Source of the DNA: an uncultured Acetatifactor sp. | GTDB taxonomy: Bacteria; Bacillota; Clostridia; Lachnospirales; Lachnospiraceae | DNA: 64,000 nucleotides | Reading direction: 5' to 3' | Assembly: GCA_910589035.1 (NCBI GenBank) | Contig: CAJUSI010000024.1 | Location: 1 to 64,000 of the forward strand | Shown: in pieces, positions 8,312-16,801 of the stretch | Numbering within the stretch: position 1 is the stretch's first letter | Layout of the letters: every line of letters begins with the position of its first letter | Translations under genes and position numbers: made by a program | Notes under the pieces: model-generated | What the model was told of the DNA's origin: nothing | Seen by the model: the letters and a program-made list of their open reading frames with translations, nothing else | The model's database searches: none

Positions 8312-10086
8312 TTATGCATACTCTCCAAATCTTTATACCTATGCCCATTACCTGCTACGCTTTGATATATTTCCATCAGTTGCAAATAATTCACCGATGC
8401 CGAATACTGCCTTTCGATTTCGCAGCCTACTGTGAAAGGCCTGTCTTCAAACACCCTTATTTTATCAGCCAAATCTTCCGGTTCATCATATCTGAATTTC
8501 AACCCCGTAACTTTATCTGTCACTATACTCCCGGCATTCCCTATATCAGAACATATCACCGGCGTCCCGACACCATATGCCTCCAGAATCGTCATGGGAA
8601 ATCCTTCATAGCATTGTGTCGGCAAGATAAGCGCCCTGGATTCCGCCAGAATCTTTCCAATTTTCCTATTAGGAATGAACCCCCGCATCTCTACAGTCCT
8701 CAGCCCATTTTCTTCTATATAATTTTTGCACCATTCCTCCATCGGCCCTGTACCGCAGATAATCAGCTTTGGTGTTCTTTCCCCCTGAGAGTTCTCCACC
8801 TGCCTCCATGCCTGGAGCAGAATATCAATCCCTTTCAGCCTCTCTATACGCCCAACAAACACATATTGGCATTCACGTTCTTTTCCGTTTCTCTTTACCG
8901 AATATTCGACCTCTGTTCTTCTGCCGTACCCCCCCGAGATCCCCTCATATACCGCTTCCATGCTTTTATAATTACTATCCGGCGAAAAATTCTCCTTATA
9001 CTTCCGATAAGCATTTTCTCCTAAAGCACCAGCATCTGACTGCTCAAACCGTTTCACCGCTTCCACAAGCGCATCCGGCGAATCATATTGGAATTTCAGA
9101 CCATCTACGCCATCCTCCACCAAATATCCAATATTACCGATATCACCTGCAATCACCGGAGTACGTCCAGCAAAAGCTTCAGCAATACTCATTCCAAAAG
9201 TTTCATACCATTGGGACATCACAATGACGGCCTTTGCATCTTTCAGCAATCCGTCCAGACTCTCTTTTCTCAAAAAGCCTTTGAATTCTATATTGGCCAA
9301 CCCCCGTTCCGACGCTGCTTCCCTGTATGACTGAAGCTCTCCGCCCGTGCCTGCCAGGACTAATTTCTTATCCGGCATTCTCGAAAAGGCCTCAATCAAT
9401 AACGGTACACCTTTTATTTCCTCAATTCGCCCAATGTATAAATAAAATTTTCTTGCTCCTTTCTCCTCTTCCATATCGAAAGTAAAATTCGGCTTCACAT
9501 AAACTTTATTTTCCTTAATCTGCCTGAATTTCAAAAGCTTCTCTTTATTAAACTCTGTCAGACAAATATAATTCAGCTTCTTATAGATTCCCGTCATTCT
9601 GTGCAGCTCCATGCTAATGACACAGGCCAATGTCTGGAACCTGCTCTCCCGGTAACATCCATGCTTTACCGCACATCTTAGTCCCTTCTCTACGCAATCC
9701 TCACAGATATGTCCATCCCGGTAGAAAGTCGCCCCCGGGCAAAGCATACGAAAATTATGGATGGTTTGTACCACCGGAACATCCCTTGACAGGGCGGCGT
9801 AATATACGGACGGACTGATCAGATTCAGCGTATTGTGCACATGGACAATCTCTATTTTTCGCTTTTTGATAATGCCTCTGATGTCCATGTATGTTCGCGG
9901 ATTGAATACTGTCGTAATCGGCAGTGCCAGTTTCCTAAAGAAAGACAGTCTATTCAATTCGGAATTATCCCGGCTGTAAAGCATCACCTTATGTCCATTA
10001 TCCTCCAGCAGTTTCTTTTCATTGGCGACAACGGTATCTTCTCCCCCGGGAATTTGATAATAGTTATGTACGATTAAAATGTTCAC
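8308..10086 (-). CDS. Three-domain GT4 glycosyltransferase (N-domain plus two C-domains)
   Basis: This 592-residue protein is longer than usual GT4 enzymes (about 370-400). Residues 1-205 form an N-domain (MNILIVHNYYQIPGGEDTVV, TIHNFRMLCPGATFYRDG, with a CEDCVEKGLRC Cys cluster). Residues about 210-385 form a complete C-domain (YLYIGRIEEIKGVPLLIEAF, ETFGMSIAEAFAG). Residues about 405-575 form a second C-domain (VFVGRIERLKGIDILLQAW, EGFPMTILEAYGVG). No second N-domain is present. The start is GTG at 10086, with AAGGAAAAATTAT before it. The extra domain may be a remnant of a fused gene whose acceptor domain was lost, or may act as a regulatory or partner domain. Confidence 0.83.
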   Translation of the reverse strand: MNILIVHNYYQIPGGEDTVVANEKKLLEDNGHKVMLYSRDNSELNRLSFFRKLALPITTVFNPRTYMDIRGIIKKRKIEIVHVHNTLNLISPSVYYAALSRDVPVVQTIHNFRMLCPGATFYRDGHICEDCVEKGLRCAVKHGCYRESRFQTLACVISMELHRMTGIYKKLNYICLTEFNKEKLLKFRQIKENKVYVKPNFTFDMEEEKGARKFYLYIGRIEEIKGVPLLIEAFSRMPDKKLVLAGTGGELQSYREAASERGLANIEFKGFLRKESLDGLLKDAKAVIVMSQWYETFGMSIAEAFAGRTPVIAGDIGNIGYLVEDGVDGLKFQYDSPDALVEAVKRFEQSDAGALGENAYRKYKENFSPDSNYKSMEAVYEGISGGYGRRTEVEYSVKRNGKERECQYVFVGRIERLKGIDILLQAWRQVENSQGERTPKLIICGTGPMEEWCKNYIEENGLRTVEMRGFIPNRKIGKILAESRALILPTQCYEGFPMTILEAYGVGTPVICSDIGNAGSIVTDKVTGLKFRYDEPEDLADKIRVFEDRPFTVGCEIERQYSASVNYLQLMEIYQSVAGNGHRYKDLESMHK

Positions 10087-11071
10087 ATAATTTTTCCTTA
10101 ATTTTTATTCTGGCCTTTTTCAATTTACGCCAATTTCGGTTTTCCAAAACGCCGATCGTCTTTTTCAGACGGTCAAGATACTGCCCCTGCGTAGGTTCTG
10201 TTTTAAAATAGAAAAACATTTTTTTAAAACCATATTTCTTTTCTGCAGGTAGGTGCCAAATAGGAAATTCTACATCCGAAGCCACTACATTATCATAGCG
10301 CACTGCCGTCCACATACGTTTTATGTATTGGTCCCCTGCGGATTCCTGATGGCCTAGGCGTACATAAATCATGCTAAGGAAATGCGCTTCCTCATTCAGC
10401 TTCACTTCCTGGGATAAATACTTTTGATAATTCAACTTCCAGAGTTTCTTATATTCATTGATTATCCGAGGAACCATGCTGCTGTTTACCGCTATCCATT
10501 CTCCGCCCTTATATTCCAGTTCACTGGCTTCCCCGAAAAATTCCTGATAAAGCATCCTCATCTGCGCTGTGCTTATCCCATTGACAGGATAATCCAATCC
10601 ATGTCCCTTTCCCTTAAACGAAACAATCTTCTTCTCTTCAATTTCCTTGAACACACGGGACAAATCCTTCGTTATGAAACAATCAGAATCAAGTATCAAA
10701 AAATTGCCGTCAACATCCTGTAGATATCTCAATATATCGAACAGGAAGAACTGATTACGCCAAGCCCCATACCAATCTTTGGGCGTCCTGTTCGTCAGCT
10801 CCAGTCTTTGTACCCTCACATTATTATCATCAAAAAACCGGCAAATATTTACCCCCCCGACATCAGTCGGTATATCAAAGACATTTGTAAAAAACATGTA
10901 TTGTACAGATTGATTCTTTTGGGTCAACAAAGCCGATTTATAAAAAACATACACGCATCGCCAATAGACTTCTTGAAATCCTGCAGAACTGGTGTTCCCT
11001 CCCACGGAAGGATAATAGCTCTCATCATCCGGGCTCTCAGCGTACAGCCATGTTATGATATAGTCAGCCAT
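10064..11071 (-). CDS. Putative GT-A-like glycosyltransferase
   Basis: This 335-residue cytosolic protein begins MADYIITWLYAESPDDESYY. I do not recognise a specific family. The segment GNFLILDSDCFITKDL near residue 125 contains a DxD-like DSD, and residues about 95-125 (WYGAWRNQFFLFDILRYL) look like the strand-helix before a GT-A metal site. Its location between WecG/CpsF and GT4 genes supports a role in repeat-unit assembly. Start and stop are coupled to neighbours: the GGGGGATGA before its ATG is also the end of the preceding gene, and its 3' end overlaps the next gene by 23 bases. Confidence 0.6.
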   Translation of the reverse strand: MADYIITWLYAESPDDESYYPSVGGNTSSAGFQEVYWRCVYVFYKSALLTQKNQSVQYMFFTNVFDIPTDVGGVNICRFFDDNNVRVQRLELTNRTPKDWYGAWRNQFFLFDILRYLQDVDGNFLILDSDCFITKDLSRVFKEIEEKKIVSFKGKGHGLDYPVNGISTAQMRMLYQEFFGEASELEYKGGEWIAVNSSMVPRIINEYKKLWKLNYQKYLSQEVKLNEEAHFLSMIYVRLGHQESAGDQYIKRMWTAVRYDNVVASDVEFPIWHLPAEKKYGFKKMFFYFKTEPTQGQYLDRLKKTIGVLENRNWRKLKKARIKIKEKLCEHFNRT

Positions 11072-11074
11072 GAC

Positions 11075-11869
11075 TCATCCCCCTATACTTTCCCTGATTA
11101 CCTGTCCAATGAACACCACATTCGTATGCAGATACCTTCCAAACAGCCTGCCCGGCTCCTGCATCAACCGATAAACCCATTCCAAATTCCCCCTCTGCAT
11201 CCACTCCGGCGCCCTTTTGATATTCCCTGCGAAATAATCAAACCCCGCGCCAACCCCAACCATCAGCCCTTTCACCTTCCCCCGATGCTCCGCCATCCAT
11301 CTCTCCTGCCTGGGCGCTCCCAGACCTACCCACACAAAATCTGCCTCCGCGCTGTTTATCAGCCGTATAATCTTCTCATCCTCCGCAGCCGACACAGGCC
11401 CGAACGGCGGGCTGTACATGCCCGCAATCCGTATCCTCCCATACTCCGCTTCCAGTCTCTCGGCCAGCTTTTCCAACGTCTCTTCCGTACTTCCATAGAA
11501 AAAATGGCGATACCCCGTCTCAACCGAAATCCTGAAAATCTCCTGCATAAAATCCGGTCCTGCGATTCTCTGCATTTCCTGATGACCACGCTTTCTCCCT
11601 ATCACAGAAAGCGGTCCGCCATCGGGAATTGCCATAATTCCTCCGTTTTGAACAGCCTTATAAGCTTCATCTTCATAAGCAGTAACCGTTGTATGAACAT
11701 TCGCTACGCATATATAATCGCCCGACATTTCCCTGATATTTTTTCTGGTAAAGTCCAATAACCATCGCATATTAATCGCAGCAATTTCTACGCCCATTAT
11801 ATTACACACAGGTATCTGATCTTTTTCTATTCCACGGACATCACTTCTTTTCACAATAGCCCTCCGCAT
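11075..11869 (-). CDS. WecG/TagA/CpsF family glycosyltransferase
   Basis: This 264-residue GT26-family enzyme typically adds N-acetylmannosamine or a similar sugar to an undecaprenyl-PP-linked primer, the second step of polymer assembly at the membrane. Visible family motifs are ANVHTTVTAYED, IPDGGPLSVIGR (with the likely catalytic aspartate), FFYGSTEETLEKLAERLE and VGLGAPRQERW. The length matches the family. The ATG at 11869 has a poor ribosome binding site. A GTG at 11854 is preceded by GGAGGG at good spacing and may be the true start. It follows the Wzz-like gene and the initiating sugar transferase, in the expected biosynthetic order. Confidence 0.88.
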   Translation of the reverse strand: MRRAIVKRSDVRGIEKDQIPVCNIMGVEIAAINMRWLLDFTRKNIREMSGDYICVANVHTTVTAYEDEAYKAVQNGGIMAIPDGGPLSVIGRKRGHQEMQRIAGPDFMQEIFRISVETGYRHFFYGSTEETLEKLAERLEAEYGRIRIAGMYSPPFGPVSAAEDEKIIRLINSAEADFVWVGLGAPRQERWMAEHRGKVKGLMVGVGAGFDYFAGNIKRAPEWMQRGNLEWVYRLMQEPGRLFGRYLHTNVVFIGQVIRESIGG

Positions 11870-11903
11870 GTCTGGTTAATTCTGTTCGAAAATCTCATCA
11901 TCC

Positions 11904-12770
11904 TCACACCACCACATACCCCACAACCCGCTTCCCCAACACCTCAACACTCTCACATTCCTTCCGCACCCCGGCCCGCAGCGACCTGTCTCTCTCCTCC
12001 ACCAGAATCACCCCGTCGCATTCCGCCAGCGCCTCCAGCGTAGAAGCGGTTACATTCATATCCTCGCCCACCATCAGAGCCACATTCTCCTGTAATTGCG
12101 GCAGAATCGCCCTGGTCAGCTCCTGCAGCTTCTCCGTATCGACAGTTCCCGTTACCAGGAATACCCCTCCGTCCTTCGCCAGATTCGTGATATTCATTGC
12201 CACAATGCGGCAGGCCTCCTCTACATTAAGCTTTCCTGAGACTCCTTCCTTCCTTTCCAGGAAACGATCCATTCCGGCCAGGGGCTTTCCTTTTCGCCGG
12301 CGGGGAAATGTCCCCAGCAGATAATACCCGTACCTGTCCCACAGCTCCCGTTCGCCGCGCATCCTGTCGCTGAGTACATAGAAAAGTCCATAACAGACCG
12401 CCATGGCAAACACTCCTCCGACAAATCCTATGACGCAGTATTTCACAGGACTGTATTCCTTCAGCCCCTCCAGCTCCGTCTTCAGCTGTTGTACCTGCTT
12501 CTGGGCCTGCTCTGCTGATCCGCCCTTTTCCTGTGCTTCCTTCACCAGGCGTTGCTGCTCTTCCAGCTTCTCCTGCACCCCTGCCCTTTTCTCCGGAAGG
12601 GCGCCTGCATTGTACCGCACTGCATATCCTCCGGCCAGCGCACATATCACGATCGACGCCAATATCAGAGAACGCCATTTATATAAAATATGGAAGATCA
12701 GATCCTTCAGATCGACTTCCTGCTCATATTCATTTCTATACTGTATCCTGTCATTTTGACTATAATCCAT
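11904..12770 (-). CDS. Wzz/CpsC-like chain-length protein with degenerate kinase-like C-domain
   Basis: This 288-residue membrane protein has a TM segment at about 33-50, a short Gln/Glu-rich coiled coil (about 60-98), a second TM at about 108-130, and a cytosolic C-domain. The VDLKDLIFHILYKWR start is typical of Wzz-type capsule chain-length regulators. The extracytoplasmic loop is far shorter than usual. The C-domain (VFLVTGTVDTEKLQELTRAI, then CDGVILVEERDRS) resembles a tyrosine autokinase fold but has no Walker A GxxxxGKT, so it is probably inactive as a kinase. It presumably helps control chain length or scaffolds the assembly proteins. AAAGGAAC precedes the ATG. Confidence 0.72.
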   Translation of the reverse strand: MDYSQNDRIQYRNEYEQEVDLKDLIFHILYKWRSLILASIVICALAGGYAVRYNAGALPEKRAGVQEKLEEQQRLVKEAQEKGGSAEQAQKQVQQLKTELEGLKEYSPVKYCVIGFVGGVFAMAVCYGLFYVLSDRMRGERELWDRYGYYLLGTFPRRRKGKPLAGMDRFLERKEGVSGKLNVEEACRIVAMNITNLAKDGGVFLVTGTVDTEKLQELTRAILPQLQENVALMVGEDMNVTASTLEALAECDGVILVEERDRSLRAGVRKECESVEVLGKRVVGYVVV

Positions 12771-12958
12771 TTTTATCGTTCCTTTATGCTATCCTGTTTT
12801 TAGACGGATCCAGATCTTTTCTCTCCTGCCATGACCTTCATTCTATGGCGCCGAAACATGCCGATATCCTGCAGCCATATAAAGTATAAAACTATCGTAA
12901 GCCCCTGAAATTCCTTCGAAACCGATGACAAATTCACTCTGCCTTCCATTCTCCGTCC

Positions 12959-14410
12959 TTACATCGCCCCGTCCCGTCCAAGCACCACCGCCACCGTCTT
13001 CGCCAGGATCCTCAGGTCCAGCCCCATGCTCCACTCCGTAATATACTTCGTATCCAGCCTCACAACCTCTTCAAAATCCGTAATCCTGCTCCGCCCGCTG
13101 ACCTGCCACAGGCCCGTAATCCCCGGGCGCACCGCCAGCCTGGCCCGGTGGTGGGGCTCATACCTCTCCCATTCGTCCAGCGTGGGCGGCCTGGTCCCCA
13201 CCAGGCTCATATCCCCCTTCAGCACATTGAAAAACTGCGGGAACTCGTCCAGGCTGTGATCCCGGATAAAATTCCCCAGCCCCTTCTTCACGGTGCCGTC
13301 CTCCTGTACCTTACAGCCTATAATCCTGGGATCCCCCTCTATCTTGAACATCAGCCCTCCGCCCACGCGGTTCTTCTCCATAAGCTCCTTTTTCCGCTCC
13401 TCCGCATCCGGATACATGCTGCGGAATTTATAGATCCGGAACCTCTTCCCGTTTCTCCCCACCCTCTCCTGGGCAAAAAAGACCGGACCCGGTGAGACGA
13501 TCCAAATCGCAGGCCCGAGAAACAATAACAGAATACCCGTAATCAGGCATCCCAGAATGCCTCCCGCGATGTCCATGGCCCGCTTCACAAACTGCTGCAG
13601 CGGAGTGGCATAACTGATACTGGCTGTCAGCACGGTATAGTCTCCCATGTGCCCCACAAACTGCCGGATGCCGCCGCTCCCTCCGCTGCGGAAAATCCCG
13701 ATATGGACTACCACGCCCATCTCCGCCAGCTGTGCCGCCAGCTGCTCCGGGTACGCCTCATTGCCCGGCAGCCAGATCAGGGCTTCATCCACCCAGCTGT
13801 GGCACACGGAGTCCACCACATCCTTCTCCCCTGCCACCACCGGCACATCTCCTATCTTCTCCCCCGCCATATCCCGGTCCACAACCGCAATGCCGGTCAC
13901 CTGAAGCTCCGCCGCCTCATGCTCTCTGATATTGACAACAGCCTCCGTCGCGCAGTCATGTCTGGTTACGATGAGCAGAGAACGCTTCTCCGCCGCTGCC
14001 CTGTGCCGCAGTATCAGCCCCTTCCAGAAAATCCTGCCAAAATATCCGGTGCACAGATAGAGCACGGCCATGAGATAAATGACAAACCTGGAATAGGTGA
14101 CACTCTTCTGCACGGTAAAGAGATAAATAATCATTATGATCTCCACCGCGCAAATCTGCCGGAAGGTGGCGGTAAATTCCCTATAATATCCTCTTTTCAA
14201 TACATTTTTAAAGGTTTCCAGAAGGAACACCGCCGCCACATCCGCCAGCAGAAGGATAATGCCGATGCTGCGGTACTCCTCATCGCTGTAGGGACTGGAG
14301 GGGCCCATCCGCACCGCATAGGCCAGCGCAAAGGATACCTGCAGGCAGAGCAGATCCAGTATGATAAAGTCGAAATGCTTCAGCCAGCCTCCTGTCTTCT
14401 TTCTGTACAT
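12959..14410 (-). CDS. Undecaprenyl-phosphate sugar phosphotransferase (polyprenyl glycosylphosphotransferase)
   Basis: This enzyme initiates the repeat unit by transferring a sugar-1-phosphate to undecaprenyl phosphate. From ATG 14410 (AAGGGG before it) it has 483 residues. Hydrophobic helices fill the first 120 residues, followed by a nucleotide-binding-like middle domain and a C-terminal bacterial sugar transferase domain. That domain begins with a TM segment (KRAMDIAGGILGCLITGILL) and carries RVGRNGKRFRIYKFRSM and KGDMSLVGTRPP. The frame is open 33 codons upstream to 14509, but that stretch is unlike the family and lacks a ribosome binding site. The first sugar cannot be inferred. Confidence 0.9.
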   Translation of the reverse strand: MYRKKTGGWLKHFDFIILDLLCLQVSFALAYAVRMGPSSPYSDEEYRSIGIILLLADVAAVFLLETFKNVLKRGYYREFTATFRQICAVEIIMIIYLFTVQKSVTYSRFVIYLMAVLYLCTGYFGRIFWKGLILRHRAAAEKRSLLIVTRHDCATEAVVNIREHEAAELQVTGIAVVDRDMAGEKIGDVPVVAGEKDVVDSVCHSWVDEALIWLPGNEAYPEQLAAQLAEMGVVVHIGIFRSGGSGGIRQFVGHMGDYTVLTASISYATPLQQFVKRAMDIAGGILGCLITGILLLFLGPAIWIVSPGPVFFAQERVGRNGKRFRIYKFRSMYPDAEERKKELMEKNRVGGGLMFKIEGDPRIIGCKVQEDGTVKKGLGNFIRDHSLDEFPQFFNVLKGDMSLVGTRPPTLDEWERYEPHHRARLAVRPGITGLWQVSGRSRITDFEEVVRLDTKYITEWSMGLDLRILAKTVAVVLGRDGAM

Positions 14411-14843
14411 AAGTGTACCCCTTCTTCGGAAAGTCCCCCTGCTCACGTCCCCATATCCCGCACCGGGAAATGAATTGCCCGCCGCAGGCAGCATGTCGTG
14501 CGCCCTCACTGCAGGCAGCAGGATGCACCGCCTTCGCGGCCGCCCGGTTCATTGTCCTGGTAAATCAGAATCCCGACACATCGGTACCGTACCGGAATTT
14601 CCCGGCGCCGGATATGGAGCCGTACTCCCTGCCGGCCTTCGGCAGGCATGATTTTTCTCATATTCCGCCCCCCGCAAAGGGGGACGGAACAACCACATGA
14701 CTAAGGATTAATTTTGATTCGGGAAACGGATAAATCTGAACATCAGATTCTGTTCCGTCAATTAATCATGCATGATTAATCAATATTTTACAGATTGATA
14801 CGTTTTTGCTGCGGCGTATTGTTTAACACCTGCCGCCCGGTGC
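14411..14843 (-). other. 433-base gap before the sugar transferase gene, possible structured leader
   Basis: No gene is supported here. Read on the minus strand it could be an mRNA leader for the sugar transferase. It contains an imperfect stem (14663-14689, TTCCG/CGGAA with a C-tract/G-tract pair) without a following U-tract, so it is not a clear terminator. Next to the 3' end of the surface protein gene there is a perfect 20-bp palindrome at 14761-14780 (ATTAATCATG and its complement). I do not recognise a known riboswitch. Confidence 0.4.
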
Positions 14844-15542
14844 TTACTGCTTATTGCTGCGAGCCCTGCGGACACATACGGCCGAACCTGCCAGGCTGAC
14901 CAGAGCCATAAGCTCTGCTACAGGCAGAACGCCGCCGGTCTGGGGAGACTTATGCTCTTCGGGCTGGGCAGTGGTCTGGCTGCCGGTGTTGGTATTTGCA
15001 CCACTATTATTGTTATTATCAGGGGGAGCTATGTACTCGCTCACCTCTACAATGACAACAGGTGAAAAACTTGTGAAAGTTGCTTTTACACCGTCTGCGG
15101 TAACGATTGCAGGAATAACTTCCCACTTTGTACCGTCGTAGTGAAGAACCGCATAATTCTTTGAAGCATCAAACCCAACCCAGTCAAAGGTCAGTTTGAT
15201 TTCACCGCGATCAACTTTCTCGCCGTCTGCATTCTGCACTTCAACTTCAAAGGTTGTAGCTATTGAAAGGCTCGCCGGAGCAGACGCATCGTAACCAGAT
15301 GCTTTTATGGCCTCACCCCAATCCGCGAATTCCTTCCACACATTTTCACTTGTATTCTCCGGTGCGGGCGTTGCAACTACCTTGTCCCCCTCCTGCAGGT
15401 TTCCTTCCACAGCGATACTCTCCAGAACGCCTCCTTCCAGTCCCGAGGTATCCACCGTTATAGAGTCCGCCGCAAAGGCCGTCACTCCGAATGCCAGCGA
15501 CAAAGCCATGCCAAGCGCCAGCATTTTAGAAAATTTCTTCAT
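14844..15542 (-). CDS. Sortase-anchored surface protein (SPQTG motif)
   Basis: This 232-residue secreted protein has a signal peptide at residues 1-25 (MKKFSKMLALGMALSLAFG, cut after AFA). It then has a beta-rich domain of about 140 residues and an Asn/Thr/Gln-rich linker. The C-terminal sorting signal is SPQTG, a hydrophobic stretch (LPVAELMALVSLAGSAVC) and a positive tail (VRRARSNKQ). (S/P)PxTG motifs are known substrates of clostridial class B sortases such as that of C. difficile. A class B sortase gene lies about 1.3 kb upstream in the same direction, so this is the obvious cognate substrate. AAAGGAGG precedes the ATG. The role of the folded domain is unknown. Confidence 0.83.
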   Translation of the reverse strand: MKKFSKMLALGMALSLAFGVTAFAADSITVDTSGLEGGVLESIAVEGNLQEGDKVVATPAPENTSENVWKEFADWGEAIKASGYDASAPASLSIATTFEVEVQNADGEKVDRGEIKLTFDWVGFDASKNYAVLHYDGTKWEVIPAIVTADGVKATFTSFSPVVIVEVSEYIAPPDNNNNSGANTNTGSQTTAQPEEHKSPQTGGVLPVAELMALVSLAGSAVCVRRARSNKQ

Positions 15543-15694
15543 TGTTTTGTTCCTCCTTTCCTTATTTTCATGTGGTTATATCAAGCCTTTCGGCCTAATA
15601 CCTTTCTTATCCGGCCGTTCCCGCCGATGCACCGCCGAAAACGGGGCATCGGATTACCGGGAGATTTCCGGCTGTTTCCTTTTTCTGCCATGCT

Positions 15695-16801
15695 CTACTC
15701 CACTTCCTCATAGAACACCTTCAGAATAAGCTCATACAGACTCTTCTCATCCACGTAGAATTCCTCAAACTTCTCCCCCATGACGGTCACCCCGGCCAGG
15801 GAATGCATTCCCTCCCCATCGAAGCTGTACCCCATCACCTGGGTGGCAAGGTAGCTCACCTCATCCACGGAGATATCCGTTACCATATATTTGCTCAGCG
15901 TAGAATATAATGTCACAGGAAATGTAATATCCTTCTTCATGGCCCCGATTGCCGCGTCCGCATAGGCTGTCAGATACTGTTTCTGGCGTCCCAGCCGCCT
16001 GCCTGCGCTGTTAAAGCTTCCCGTATCCCTGTTATGTAAATAGTAATAGGCATTCATTCCCTTCAGATGCACCGTCTCCCCCTCTTTCACATGGAAGTTC
16101 TTAAAGTCCAGGGTCTCCAGAGCCTGCAGCTCGATTCCGCCAACCGCATCGTTGATCAGGGGAATCGCCCCCATATTAATGGCGCAGTACCCATGTATCG
16201 GAAGATTGTAGAACAGGTGAGACACTGCCTTAACGCTCCTCTCGCAGCTCAGCTCCGCTCCGTCGCCGTATCCGTGCTGAAGCGTCACCTGGCCCGGCGC
16301 TGTCCCGATATACTCTCCCTCCCTGCCGTATACCTGGATCTCTGTCATGGTATCCCTGGGAATCCCTATGACGGAGATTTTCTTCCGGTGGGGATCCAGC
16401 ACCAGGAGGAACAGGGCGTCCGACTGCCCTCCGTCATAACCGTCCTCCGCCTTCTGCACCTCTGTCATCTTGTCAATGCCCATGAAGAGAAAGGTAAGCA
16501 CATCCTCGTTATACCGGTAATGAATTCCCTGATATCGGATATCTCCGTCCATCCACTCCTCATTCTCTTCGATTCCCCCGCCGGAGTCTCCCCCAAGCTT
16601 TACCGTCATCTCCGACAATGCCTGAAGCATTTCCCCGCTGTCCGCCCTGCTGTACAGGCTGTTTTTTCCCAGAATCTGCAATATGAGGAAGGCTATGGCA
16701 CACAGAAAGACAGCCACTGCCGCCCCCAGAAGAATCTTCATCAGGGTGCGCAGGATCCTGGCTCCGGCTCTCATATTTTCGGTTCCTGTATTATTCCCCA
16801 T
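15695..16801 (-). CDS. LytR-CpsA-Psr (LCP) family glycopolymer ligase
   Basis: LCP proteins attach polyprenyl-linked glycopolymers (capsule, teichoic acid) to peptidoglycan on the outer face of the membrane. The 368-residue protein has an N-terminal TM anchor at about 17-42. The LCP domain carries FMGIDKM, SDALFLLVLDPHRKKISVIG, IPRDTMTEI and GGIELQALE, with the conserved Arg/Asp residues that bind the pyrophosphate lipid. The ATG overlaps the end of the sortase gene (16791-16801), so both are co-translated. Its presence at the head of the capsule locus suggests the polymer is linked to the wall. Confidence 0.92.
   Translation of the reverse strand: MGNNTGTENMRAGARILRTLMKILLGAAVAVFLCAIAFLILQILGKNSLYSRADSGEMLQALSEMTVKLGGDSGGGIEENEEWMDGDIRYQGIHYRYNEDVLTFLFMGIDKMTEVQKAEDGYDGGQSDALFLLVLDPHRKKISVIGIPRDTMTEIQVYGREGEYIGTAPGQVTLQHGYGDGAELSCERSVKAVSHLFYNLPIHGYCAINMGAIPLINDAVGGIELQALETLDFKNFHVKEGETVHLKGMNAYYYLHNRDTGSFNSAGRRLGRQKQYLTAYADAAIGAMKKDITFPVTLYSTLSKYMVTDISVDEVSYLATQVMGYSFDGEGMHSLAGVTVMGEKFEEFYVDEKSLYELILKVFYEEVE

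Noticed and set aside
14663..14689. G/C-tract stem as a rho-independent terminator
   Set aside because: No U-tract follows on either strand.
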